The position numbers were made by a program, and so were the translations under genes. Positions 34,501 through 42,304 of a stretch of DNA of 64,000 bases are shown here, piece after piece (the first letter of the stretch is position 1; each line of letters starts with the position of its first letter). The notes below the pieces were generated by a model. That model worked only from the letters and a program-made list of their open reading frames with translations. It searched no databases and was not told where the DNA came from. This DNA is from Tetracentron sinense (Eukaryota; Streptophyta; Magnoliopsida; Trochodendrales; Trochodendraceae), in contig CM026565.1 of the NCBI GenBank assembly GCA_015143295.1, forward strand, positions 28,776,052 to 28,840,051, given 5' to 3'.

Positions 34501-37500
34501 AAAGCCTAAATTAAACCGGCCCATTTTCACGCTTTTGAATTTCAAAGTGTGATAAGGAATATCATCCGGGGAATGTTGGATATCAATGAGGTGGATTTGT
34601 TGCCCATCACCCGAAGAATCCCCTCTACTGGGCATGATTATCTTAGGTTAGCCTACCACGGTGATCAACTTGTCATCTACAAGAAACCTGAACTTCTGAT
34701 GGCCTTATGGAGTAAAGAGGAAGGGACCGCCCCTATAGTAAGTAACCAGGGTCTTCCAAGAAGGAGGTTAAGGACAATTGAATGCCAAGATACAAAGCCA
34801 ACTGTACGACTGCAAGTGGGTCCAAGTGGGGCCCACAATAGGAAAACTAGAGTTGTTAACGAAGCGGATAGTGGTATGTCTGAATGTGTATCCGATTACA
34901 TATCCAACTATCCAATGGATAGTGAAATATGGTATTTGTATCCGACTCCGAATAAAATATTCGAATTCGGATAATATCCGAATTATCCAAATACTTTTAA
35001 AAATTTTAAAAGAAAAAATGCTAAAAAAATATAAATTTTACTTTAAAAATAGCAAATTAATATTTGATCTTCTTTATATTAATACTAACAATTTAATGTC
35101 TTATAAACTTATAATATATAATTTATATATATGGTAATATATTATATAATTGATCGGATAATTGTCGAATCGGATATATCAATATCCGAATTCGTATCCA
35201 ATTATAACGGATAATAAATTTAATATTTGAATTCGCTCCACCGGATACCTATTCGGATAATTATCCGAGTAAACGAATTTGGATACGAATCAGATATTAT
35301 TGCATTATCCGTTGACACCCCTAAGACTCCTAAATTTTGGTTTTCCTCTTTACAAAATTCAACTATTGCATTGTGATCGATCTAACGCTAGCATGAATAG
35401 ATTACCAAAATCATCTTTAAGGTGAGAGTTGAGACGAACCACACCAGTGATCCTCCTAAAACCTCACACATGTCCCATGACCCACCTTGTACCTACTATT
35501 ACTCAAAACGGAGATGGCAAACTCATAATTCCTTTACACAACCCCAACCCATGGAATCCCCTCCCTCCCTCGATTCCTAACACGACTTCTCTCCATACTT
35601 AGCTATTATCACTTCCTCCAAAGACTACCCCTCTTCTCCAAATCTCTACAACCATTTTCCTAACAAAGCTTTTTCACCTCCACCAATGGTATCAGATTGA
35701 GCTCACCTACCTTCTTTGGAAGACACATATGCTCCCAAGCTACCAGGTGTTTTATTCTCAACCTTTCATTCCATTAAAAGTCTCATTGCATCTTTTCAAG
35801 CTTATTGGCAACTGAACACTGGATAGTCGACATGGACATGAAGTTGGGAGAACACATGGTATTTTTGAAGCACATTAATGAAGTTCTCCGATTTTTTCAA
35901 AAGGTCTCAAATAATTTGGGACTTTCTGTCGAACGATTAATTCACGAAGCATTCCCGACTTCTAGAGAAAATCATGACTTCAAAAAAATCACGATTTTTG
36001 TGAATTATTCACAAATTATTAAAAGACTCAAATAGATATCTAACTAATGAAATATATTTATTTATAATTTGTAATTTTATTTTCTAATTTTTTCATCTAT
36101 TGCCTGACATTTTCCAAAATTTTCTATTTTTGCCGAATTTTTTCCAAAAAATTTTCCTGGATGAATAATTCCCAAACTCCAACTTCCTAACTATGCTCTT
36201 AAGGTGTGCAATTTCCCCCTTTTAGTAAGGAAAGATGACTTCCAAGTTCCAGCTAGGGGTGTCAATGAGTCGGGCTGGGGGGGTTAAATAGTATTGTTGG
36301 CATGGGCTTAGAGTCTTAGGTCCGATGTCCATTAGATTATACTTCTAACCAAGTTTCGTCTAGCTAGCCCGATAAGGCCCATTTATTAAACCCCCCAAAA
36401 CAACCTATTTCTTCTCCATCCTGAGGCGGGCTTAGATCGAGCCCGACCCAATTAATAAGCAGGCTGGCTCGAACTAGCCTGTTTATGAATCAGGCTTAGT
36501 TGGGCCCAAGCCGCCCCAAACACGTCTACTTCCAGCCCCAGAATTTCCTGGCAAATTTGTCTACCGCCAAGACATAGTTGTTAAAGGTGACACCTCAAGC
36601 AGTCACCTAGGCGACTAGACACTCCGCTGGGCTCAGGCTGACCACCTAGCCAGTCATTATTAAAAATTTGATGTATGATAGTTTAGTCAACAAAAAAAAC
36701 ATGGTCTTTTATATGCTTCTCGTGTCTTTTACCATATAATATGTTAGGATTTCTATATCAAACAAAAAAAAGATTTGCAGATAGAAGAAGAAAGAAGAGA
36801 TGAACGATATCAAGTATGTTTCCCTCATGTTAACATGTTCTCATTTTCGCTCAATGGGTGGACCAATTGGTCTATCTATCTATCTCTCGCTCTGTCCCTC
36901 TATTTGTGGGTGGACTATATGTTCCCTCTGTTTTTTGCATGATTGTTAAAAACGTTGCCTATATGACCAAGACATACAGCTGGGCTCAGGCAACCCGATA
37001 ACAAAACAAGGGCCTTTAAATGGCCCAAATTTCCTCTAGGCCCCCAAAGCTCTCATAAATTCATCTTTAAAGTGTTTTTAATAATTTAAATACGTGCAGG
37101 ACCCATAATTATATATATTTTTCTTATTATATGTTTTTTTATTACATTTCTATGGTATAATCAAGGATAAAAAAATATGATTTCGAAGGATGTATCGGTC
37201 CCAACCGAAATCTATACGGATCGATTTCGAACGATACATATAATTTTTCTTACTTAAAAAAATTAAATTAAATTTCAAAAAAAAAAATCAAATGTGTTAT
37301 AAGAACCAAATTTGCCAAATAGAAAGTCATGAGAACTGGGAAGCAATTCAAAAATAAAGTAGTAAACACTAAACACAATTACACTTACGCAATGAATTAA
37401 AAAATAAATAACTAATAAACGATATGTCGCCCAATTTGTATCAATATAAATTTTGTATAAGGGGCTACCGAAACCTATACGTATCGCCTGTTTCGTATCA

Positions 37501-39031
37501 GTTTCAACGCTTTTTATTTCCATGGATATAATCGAGAAGAAAGAAGAAATGAGTGTAAGAGATACGACCTCTCTGGCTCTCTCCCCCCCCCCCCCCCCCC
37601 TCTTTTCTCTCTTTATCCCTTGTTCAGTAGTCACATTGATGTCGAGCTATTTTTTTATTTTTCATTAAGTCATACACTCTCTCTCTCTCTCTTACCATGC
37701 TCTTCTATAGGAATTGCTTCCTCTTCGGGTCCCAAAAAACGTCATTCCTCCAAGCTCCAATAAAAAAATGGAAACGAATATCTGCTTTAACTGATGCTTA
37801 GTCGCTCCCCATGCTACTCACTCTGCATTGAAGTGTTGTGCCTCCACAGGCAGATGCTTCATTTTGGCCTCTCTCTTGTTCAGTTGTAACTATAAACTTT
37901 TTTTCTATTTTTATTCCCCCACAATCTCTGTTTCAACAATTATTGTAGATTGTTTTTTCTGTTCCATTTTTTTATTCCCAGCATTTGAAATCTCAATTCT
38001 TATTCGTAGAACTGTCTCCAAGGATGGTTCTATCAAAGTGTATCTTGACCATGAAAATTTTGCAATTTATATGAATTACAGAACCACTTATTCAAGGAAA
38101 TGCAACATACATAGATCTCATATTATAAGGAATTTCTACTACAAAGAGTTTCATCAGGCGACACCTCGGGCACCTTAGGCTACCGCCTCAAGCGTCCATG
38201 GAGTCTGTCACCTTGACAACCATGCACCAGAATCCAAGGTGTCTTGGACTTAAAACTTGACTCCAGGGGCATTCCTGGGTATTCCGTTGGGAGAACACCC
38301 TTCGGGCATCCTAAACAAGCCGCCAATTCCACTAATTAATTTTCTTCTCAATAGCTGATCTCCACAATTAAGACTTTCAAGCAGGCGACCAAATCTATAC
38401 AGCTTATCTCCGTAACTTAGGGAACTCTATGGATGCCACTGCTAGTTTGAATGTCTCTACAGTTACTTAATTTACCTTTCACAAAGTCTGTAATTTGCCG
38501 CTAAAATCTGTTATGCAACAACCATTTCTCTAAGGTGTGACCTTACAATATTCAACCTTTCTGACTGAAGAAGAACCAATCTTATAAAGCAGAACTCAAA
38601 TCTACCAAAATCAATTGCTAAAGAGAAAAAATATAAATTAATTTCTTCCTGTCAATAAGGTAAATTAGAAAGAAAAAAAAAATGATGGTAAGCAATAAAA
38701 TGAGACGCATGTACCACCAGAAAATGCAACGATCAGGAGGGGAAAACATCAAAAATAAGAGAGAGAGAGAGAGAGAGAGATCACTCATTAAACAAAAAAT
38801 ACAGTAAACCAGAAAAGATTAAAACTTTCGAAGCATCACCTTGGGATCGTCTTCTTTCCTCTGTAAGAGCTGATTCAACACATCGATGCAATCCGTAAAC
38901 CTCCGAGACTGAAACAGAAAAACAGCGTTTCTGGCAAGCGCGGACTTGACAGGGAAACTACCATCTTCATCAGCAGAAGAAGAACCATCTCTACTAGCAG
39001 CCACTGACGACGATGAATCTCGCGAATCCAT
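17288..39031 (-). CDS. CNOT10: CCR4-NOT transcription complex subunit 10 (TPR protein)
   Basis: Six coding exons on the minus strand: 38840-39031, 31303-31389, 25330-25512, 25130-25216, 24971-25042 and 17288-19231. All junctions obey GT-AG and fall between codons, giving 854 residues without a stop. This is about the length expected of plant CNOT10. The protein begins MDSRDSSSSV; QSRRFTDCIDVLNQLLQRK and VLHNIAVAESFLDGCSDPRK form the first TPR-like helices. Later come NNLGCIYHQLGKHHISTVFF, NCGLQYLACGRPIVAARCFE and, near the end, ALYVNLAAMSAMQGDLEPAQ. CNOT10 is a scaffold of the CCR4-NOT mRNA deadenylation complex, acting in the cytoplasm in poly(A) shortening. A serine/glutamate-rich insert (EEEESSQESLENS) splits the C-terminal half. 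Introns 1, 2 and 5 are 7.4, 5.8 and 5.7 kb and full of transposons; introns 3 and 4 are 113 and 87 nt. A second copy of exon 1 lies at 47925-48113. Confidence 0.95.
19626..19731. repeat. Tandem pair of 53-bp units in CNOT10 intron 5
   Basis: AAAGTGCCCCTGCCATGGGG and AAAGTGACCCTGCCACGAGG begin two units 53 bp apart, each ending CGTGCAGGA. The units are themselves imperfectly palindromic. Open frames over them are not genes. Confidence 0.6.
20100..22250. other. CNOT10 intron 5, mostly unassigned
   Basis: Intronic DNA with no coding evidence. Two diverged direct repeats of about 115 bp lie near 21451-21680 (GGGAGACTCCACAG and GGGAGGTTCCATGG, each followed by CACTCCCAA). The 20500-21000 segment may be an old transposon, but I cannot assign it. 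Confidence 0.4.
22255..22546 (+). mobile_element. RTE-like LINE 3' end remnant
   Basis: Despite many stops, the sequence keeps AGATGGTTTGGACAC (RWFGH), GTGGATTGAGATAGTGAAG and the terminal CCAAATATTTGGGATAAGGC. This is the usual 3' end of plant RTE-type LINEs. Antisense to CNOT10. Confidence 0.5.
22747..23210 (-). mobile_element. LINE 3' end remnant (zf-RVT part)
   Basis: Minus-strand frame with LLGAISWLIWLERNRSLW, the tail of the zinc-binding domain after LINE reverse transcriptases (W-x-x-W-x-ERN). The sense end runs into TATCTGCTTGATTATTGATA and an A tract, as in plant L1-type LINEs. In the same orientation as CNOT10. Confidence 0.65.
23918..24367. mobile_element. hAT MITE (ACTCGAGTCGAG-rich) with perfect 8-bp duplication
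   Basis: Ends CATAGTTCGAAAACTCG and CGATTTTTTGAACTATG, flanked on both sides by GTATTAAT (23910-23917 and 24368-24375). Subterminal DNA repeats ACTCGG, CGAGTCGAG and GAGTTACTCG on both sides of a neutral core. Lies in CNOT10 intron 5. The 96-codon frame here is a by-product of the repeats. Confidence 0.85.
24971..25042 (-). CDS. CNOT10: CNOT10 coding exon 5 (24 codons)
   Basis: ATGCAG|ACAACAGCT to GCTGCA|GTAAGT, encoding TTALQICLLLLDITLACHDA and SKAA, highly conserved in plant CNOT10. Confidence 0.93.
25130..25216 (-). CDS. CNOT10: CNOT10 coding exon 4 (29 codons)
   Basis: TATACAG|GCAGTTATC to AACGAG|GTACTG, encoding AVILFYLREYANALSVLEPL and YQNIEPINE, a TPR-like helix pair. Confidence 0.93.
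25330..25512 (-). CDS. CNOT10: CNOT10 coding exon 3 (61 codons)
   Basis: GCTTAG|AAGAGAAGG to AATACT|GTATGT, encoding KRRVELASASGERVE through DEFDASVATFNT. The least conserved exon of the first half, serine- and asparagine-rich. Confidence 0.9.
25585..25762. repeat. Foldback MITE in CNOT10 intron 2
   Basis: AGAGATGTCTAGGCCATCAG on the left faces CTGATGGCCTAGACATCT-like sequence (GATGGCCTAGACATCTTTG) on the right, about 100 bp apart. Sits only 73 bp upstream of exon 3's acceptor. No target duplication fixed. Confidence 0.6.
25860..25892. repeat. CA/TA microsatellite
   Basis: CGCGCACACACACACACA followed by CATATATATG. Confidence 0.85.
26338..26470. repeat. GAGGCTCACACCTC-type repeat fragment
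   Basis: Short mirrored words (GAGGCTCACACCTCAGAG, TGTGAGGCTCAC, AAGGCGTG) like the subterminal arrays of the hAT MITEs elsewhere in the window, but without definable ends. Confidence 0.4.
26570..27080 (+). mobile_element. L1-type LINE fragment: RT N-terminus and other parts
   Basis: SNVSWLERMFEEEVLEAISC and GDKAPSLDRFTLAFY match the first reverse transcriptase block (consensus GDKAPGPDGF). Upstream peptides such as EGGLGWIGKKC and KEVRGSYSFDMY resemble C-terminal parts, so the fragment is rearranged. Antisense to CNOT10 in intron 2. Another part of the same LINE type lies at 29700-30440. Confidence 0.65.
27085..27260. repeat. Truncated hAT-type MITE (GAGCTCGG words)
   Basis: AGCTCGGCTCG and CGAGCTC words, the composition of the family at 13888-14393 and 63250-63680, interrupting the LINE fragment. 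Ends are not definable. Confidence 0.4.
27851..29238. mobile_element. hAT element of 1.4 kb carrying inserted DNA
   Basis: Ends TAGTATTTTAAAACTCG and CGGGTTTTAGAATACTG, flanked by GATAGGAC and GATAGGAT (7 of 8). Subterminal words GAGTCGACTGGG, ACTCAACTGAGTTAC and TTCGAGTCATC ally it with the element at 23918-24367. The middle (about 28020-29100) is foreign: an AT-rich piece ending like the element at 2226-2823, a GC-richer CT-repeat segment, then AT-rich DNA. Confidence 0.65.
28462..28513. repeat. CT microsatellite
   Basis: About 26 TC dinucleotides. The open frames across it are repeat artefacts. Confidence 0.95.
29700..30440 (+). mobile_element. L1-type LINE reverse transcriptase remnant
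   Basis: Frameshifted peptides NSTFITL and FRPISLVGS match the PKK...FRPISL block, and THLQYAVDNLLFVDASRDQM, then FEAASGLQTNSSKSSLIGVG, match the catalytic block. The usual YADD is YAVD here, so the active site is lost. Continues the LINE sequence at 26570-27080, separated by MITEs. Antisense in CNOT10 intron 2. Confidence 0.75.
31303..31389 (-). CDS. CNOT10: CNOT10 coding exon 2 (29 codons)
   Basis: CCACAG|GTTCTTCAT to AAG|GTATGT, encoding VLHNIAVAES through LLEVLNNVK. Confidence 0.93.
31985..32720 (-). mobile_element. L1-type LINE 3' region remnant
   Basis: FIVWLIWKERNLRMF is the tail of the zinc-binding domain after the reverse transcriptase; upstream frames give SFTV and PHFLIGLFGILVS-like pieces with shifts. 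An A-rich run and a conserved-looking 3' part follow towards 31870. Lies in CNOT10 intron 1, same strand as the gene. Confidence 0.65.
32837..33426. mobile_element. hAT-type MITE, GATACG family
   Basis: Ends CAAGGATTAAAAACTCGG and CGTTTTTTTAAACCATG, flanked by GTGGGGAT and GTGGGGAC (7 of 8). CCGAAACCAATACGTATCGG-type words sit near both ends and again inside (TACGTATCGTAGG), so it may hold a nested relative. In CNOT10 intron 1. Confidence 0.75.
33427..34223. other. CNOT10 intron 1, unassigned
   Basis: AT-rich intronic DNA without open frames or repeat ends that I can support. Confidence 0.4.
34224..34434. repeat. Small MITE with TACTCCCAAAT ends
   Basis: GTCTATGGGTACTCCCAAAT on the left and GGGAGTATCCCTAGAC on the right are inverted repeats. 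Same family as 11819-12003 and 40648-41308. In CNOT10 intron 1. Confidence 0.6.
34848..35325. mobile_element. hAT-like MITE (GGATATCCGAAT words), left end decayed
   Basis: The right end TCCGTTGACACCCCTA is typical, and the left begins around GTTGTTAACGAAGCGGATAG. Both flanks are rich in TATCCGAATTCGGATA words around an AT-rich core. No target duplication matched. Confidence 0.5.
35877..36205. repeat. AT-rich repeat related to the element at 2226-2823
   Basis: TTCACGAAG, GAATTATTCACAAATTATT and TTGCCGAATTTTTTCC words, and an end reading CCAACTTCCTAACTATG, resemble the right part of the hAT-type element at 2226. The left boundary is unclear. Confidence 0.4.
37162..37524. mobile_element. hAT-type MITE, GATACG family
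   Basis: Ends CAAGGATAAAAAAATATG and CGCTTTTTATTTCCATG, flanked by GGTATAAT and GATATAAT (7 of 8). Nested within the larger element at 36573-38224. Confidence 0.75.
37583..37600. repeat. C18 homopolymer
   Basis: Eighteen cytosines between CT-rich stretches. Confidence 0.9.
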
Positions 39032-39262
39032 TTTCAGATCGAGCAAACTACTATTGAAAAAAAAAAACCAAGAAAACCAAAAAAAAAATCTTCTTTTTTC
39101 GTGAATCACAGTTCAAATAGCGTCAAACTTCCTTGGACATCGATAAACAGATTTCTTTCTCTGTCATCGAATAGCAGAAATTAACCTAATTTGAAGCTCT
39201 AGGGTTTCGAATACATGAAAGGATTACTCTATTGCGCTCGAGCTTTGTCTCAGATGCTGTTT
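38338..39262 (-). repeat. CNOT10 5' segment, copy A (segmental duplication)
   Basis: This segment of promoter, exon 1 and about 500 bp of intron 1 is repeated in the same orientation at 46612-48335. Shared anchors include CTGATCTCCACAATTAAGAC, TCTCTAAGGTGTGACC and CGCATGTACCACCAG. Apart from a 797-bp insertion in copy B, the two align along their length. Confidence 0.85.
38840..39031 (-). CDS. CNOT10: CNOT10 coding exon 1 (64 codons)
   Basis: Starts at MDSRD and ends ...RKEDDPK at AAG|GTGATG. The in-frame upstream methionine at 39109 gives a low-complexity extension absent from the family and from the second copy, so I prefer 39031. Confidence 0.92.
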
Positions 39263-39300
39263 GATTTGTATAGAGAAGCCGATTGGGCTTAAAAGGAAAT
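39032..39300 (-). promoter_or_regulatory. CNOT10 5' leader and promoter, copy A
   Basis: Contains a telo-box (AAACCCTA on the minus strand, 39200-39207) in CGAAACCCTAGAGCTTC, a motif common in promoters of growth and RNA-metabolism genes. It is conserved in copy B at 48298-48305. No TATA box is evident. Confidence 0.45.
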
Positions 39301-39924
39301 GAAAGAGAGAGATTGAGAGATATGCCTAAGAGGAAAGGGGATTCTTCTTTTACGCCTCCTCTTCTTGTTGGGTTTCGTTCTTTTCTTTTTTTTTCTTTTT
39401 TGTTAGGTAGTCTAAGAGCACACCAACACTTGCTGGCTATACACCTTCAAAATTAAAAAAAACACTCTCGCAGCCACTTTTGGTTATCTCAGCGATTCAA
39501 CCCGAACCGAATTTTCAAAAATTTTGGATTTATCCAAGAAATTTCGGAAATTATATATTTTATAAAATTAAATATATTCATGATATTTCAAAAAAAGTGC
39601 TCGAATTTTAGAAATAGTTCAGCCAGAATATTTTGAAAAAAATAATATTTTATTAAAATCTAATATAAATATATAATTTTGGAATTTTTTTTAAAAATAA
39701 ATTTTAATTTTTTGAAATTTCATGAAAATTTTGGAATATTTCAAAATATTATTAAAATAAGAATAATTGTTTAAAAATAAATTTTTGATACTTCAATAAA
39801 ATTTCATCTAAGATTTCTGAAATTTCGGTCGAAATCCGTATTTCTAAAATAACAAGCATATTGATATTAGGAGGTGAGAATGAAACTAGTGTTTCGGGAA
39901 ATCCCATTGGAATTTCAAACCATG
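39301..39924. other. AT-rich intergenic DNA with AAATTTCGG words
   Basis: 39480-39840 repeats AATTTCGGAAATT and AAAATTTTGGAAT-like words and is probably a decayed MITE of the subterminal-repeat type. Ends not definable; no gene. Confidence 0.4.
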
Positions 39925-39927
39925 AGC

Positions 39928-40143
39928 CAAAGACCCTCAATCCATTATAAAACCAGTCGGACCTCCCTTTTAATGGTTTGTTAAGTGAGTAAGAGCTCAA
40001 ACTTATCAACTCTATCCATCTCAAATGGTGAGGTGTGCCCCTCTATGAGGATGGTTCAGGAATCAAGTCGAAGAATGAAAAAACTTTTACTTGGTGACAT
40101 AGCAAAAGCAGGACTTGTCATTTAATAAATCAATAATTCTAAC
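39928..40143 (+). repeat. Dispersed SINE-like repeat, copy A
   Basis: Matches 49972-50172 in the same orientation (GAGTAAGAGCTCAAACTT, AAATGGTGAGGTGTG, GGAATCAAGTC). The last part has an A-box-like TGGTGAGGTGTG and a B-box-like GGAATCAAGTC, suggesting a tRNA-derived head. Both copies lie beyond the two CNOT10 exon 1 segments, so it could be part of a longer duplication. Confidence 0.5.
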
Positions 40144-40162
40144 ACCAACATTAGATAAATGA

Positions 40163-40366
40163 TTTTTTTTTTTAGAACTTGGGGTGTCCCCAACCCTTTG
40201 GGTCAGGACTAATCCCTGAGGGTGCGACGTGAGCCCGCAATTGGGAACACCAGGTAAGTCCGAGTAAATTATGCAGGGCTGGCCCCAAAGGGGAGTGAGA
40301 AATGGAACCCATGACCTCCCAATTGGGGAAAGGCCCAGGAACCACTGTTCCACCCCCTTTGGGGTT
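40163..40366 (-). mobile_element. SINE, minus strand
   Basis: Read on the minus strand: GGGGGTGGAACAGTGGTTCC (A-box region), GAGGTCATGGGTTCCATTTC (B-box region), a GC-rich body, then a 3' A run (T tract at 40162-40173 on the plus strand). tRNA-like head plus poly(A) tail indicates a SINE. The frames on it are not genes. Confidence 0.55.
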
Positions 40367-40647
40367 AATATAATTATATAATTTTGGAATTTTATTTTTT
40401 AAAATAAATTTTAATCGGTGGCCCAGGAGCCAAGCGGCCACGTTGAGTCGCATTAGACTGTAGAATGAAGATGGTGAAATGGGCTCAGACCTCTTCTGCT
40501 TATGAGGACTCCATTAATGTATTGGTGGACTTTCAGATTACTGTATTGGTGGACTTTCACTACTTGGTGAGGAAAGCTTGTCGACTGTTTGATAACGATT
40601 TTCTATTCTCAACTCAAGCATAACCTATAATTATGAAATAGATAATG

Positions 40648-41308
40648 ATTTAATCTAGGGATACTCTAGGGCTGTAAACGGATCGGATTTGGACCGGATC
40701 TGCCTAGATCCGAATCCGATCCGATTAAGAATCCGACTGATCCGAATCCGATCCGAGATCCGTCGGATCATGAAGTAACCGATCCGAATCCGATCCGATT
40801 AGATCCGATCCGAGTAAGGTTATTTAAAAAAAAAAAAATCTATTTTAATAATAAAAAATCTAATAATACCTTAATTAATACTAATTAATGTTAATTTTTT
40901 TAAAAATTAATATTTTATACATAGAAAATCTAAATAATATATTTAAAATACTTAAAAATTATTATTATTATCGGATCAGATTTTAATCGGATCGGATCAC
41001 CCTATATCCAGATCCGATCCGATTATAATCGGATTCCACCGATCCGATCCGAATCCGATCCGACGGATCACATATAGGGTCCAAAGTTCGGCTAATCGGA
41101 TCGGATTCGGATCGGATCCGGTCCATTGACAGCCCTAGGATACTCTCCTTAGTGTACTTCCAAATCATAACAGTTTATCTCAATTATTAAATAATTAGGA
41201 TTAGAGCTGATGTGACATTAAAAAGGCAAAATAAGTCACCTTAAATCCTTAATGGTTGGTTATAAATGGTTAGGAGTATGGAGTATATTTGGGAGTACCC
41301 ATAGATTG
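40648..41308. mobile_element. TACTCCCAAAT MITE split by a hAT MITE
   Basis: Outer ends TTAATCTAGGGATACTC and GGAGTACCCATAGATTGA are inverted repeats of the family at 11819 and 34224. Removing the inner element at 40667-41137 restores GGATACTCTCCTTAGTGTAC, aligning with the copy at 34224. Confidence 0.7.
40667..41137. mobile_element. hAT MITE, TAGGGCTG family (GGATCCGAATCC-rich)
   Basis: Ends TAGGGCTGTAAACGGATCGG and CCATTGACAGCCCTA, with a perfect 8-bp duplication GGATACTC (40659-40666 and 41138-41145). Both flanks of the AT-rich core are built almost wholly of CGGATCGGATT and AATCCGATCC words. The 61-codon frame inside is an artefact. Confidence 0.88.
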
Positions 41309-42304
41309 ACTCAACATATAATAAGGTATAAGTCAAAACTATCATCACAACTGCACAAGGCAGATTCGTATCCTAGTTAAAATGTTACCAAACAGTCCCC
41401 TAATGTCGACTCATACGGATCATCATTATATAATGTGATGAGTGGGGTTTGACCCTTCCATTCAGACCGCTTCCCATACAAGAGACGAGCGATGAACTTC
41501 GACTAGAGCCTAGTCCACATGGTTGGATTGCAGATTTGCTGTAATGGTCAAATAGCAATTAGTTAGAACCCTTTTGTCTATTAAGAGCTTCGGGAAGGGA
41601 ACAGATGGTTGAAAGCAATGAAACTTTTCAGTGAGGGGGATGCATGTGTTTGTGAGGAAGTATCTGGTTAAGACTAACTCTTGAATGTTTGAAAAACTAC
41701 ACGTCTTTCATTTAAACAACTGGCTTAAAGCCATCATTTTTATTTGGCCACTTCACTAAAAGGGAATGTCTTGTATTTTTATTACTTAAAAAGGCATGCT
41801 TTTAACATATTTATCAAATAGGGTACCTTTTGCATTTTTAAGCTATGCATATAAAAGCCAAACACTATAGGGTAACATTGGAAGGCATACCCTCTTTTAG
41901 TAAATAATTTCAAACCATGCCTTAAGCAATGATATTTTAAGTTTAGGGTGACAAACCGGTACTTATCTCTTTTTATTTTGTTTTAAACAAAGGTCTTTGG
42001 CCATAGTTGTTTTAAGAAACTTAAGATACATATATATTATTTTTTCTCTCAAACAGTACAAAAAATCTGGAAGTTCTTTTCAAGTCCAAAAACATTAACA
42101 AAAAAAAAACAATCACATCCTCAACTTTCTACACACACAATATCATACATACTCCGAATCATCTTCCTATTTTCTACATGACTATTCAAAATATTAAACC
42201 ACACAAATAATTCAACCACAAAACCCAATATATTTAACCAATCTATCTATCAATACAATTTGTGTCTCCATATAACAAAATATGGCCAAATTACACGACA
42301 AAAG
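41309..42304. other. Intergenic, no gene
   Basis: AT-rich DNA downstream of the En/Spm-type gene. No CACTA-type terminal repeat was recognised. Nothing else supported. Confidence 0.4.

Larger units (their letters stand above)
36573..38224. mobile_element. hAT-like composite element in CNOT10 intron 1
   Basis: CATAGTTGTTAAAGGTGAC on the left faces GTCACCTTGACAACCATG on the right. Flanks CGCCAAGA and CACCAGAA match at only 5 of 8. Next to both ends are mirrored words such as GACACCTCAAGC and GCGACACCTCGGGC. The 1.65-kb length comes from later insertions, including the MITE at 37162-37524 and simple repeats. A second internal GTTAAAAACGTTGCC end near 36950 suggests two related elements. Confidence 0.5.

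Noticed and set aside
34549-34974. 141-codon plus-strand frame in CNOT10 intron 1
   Set aside because: The second part runs into a MITE; the first 100 residues match nothing known to me and have no flanking exons. Could be an old transposon piece.
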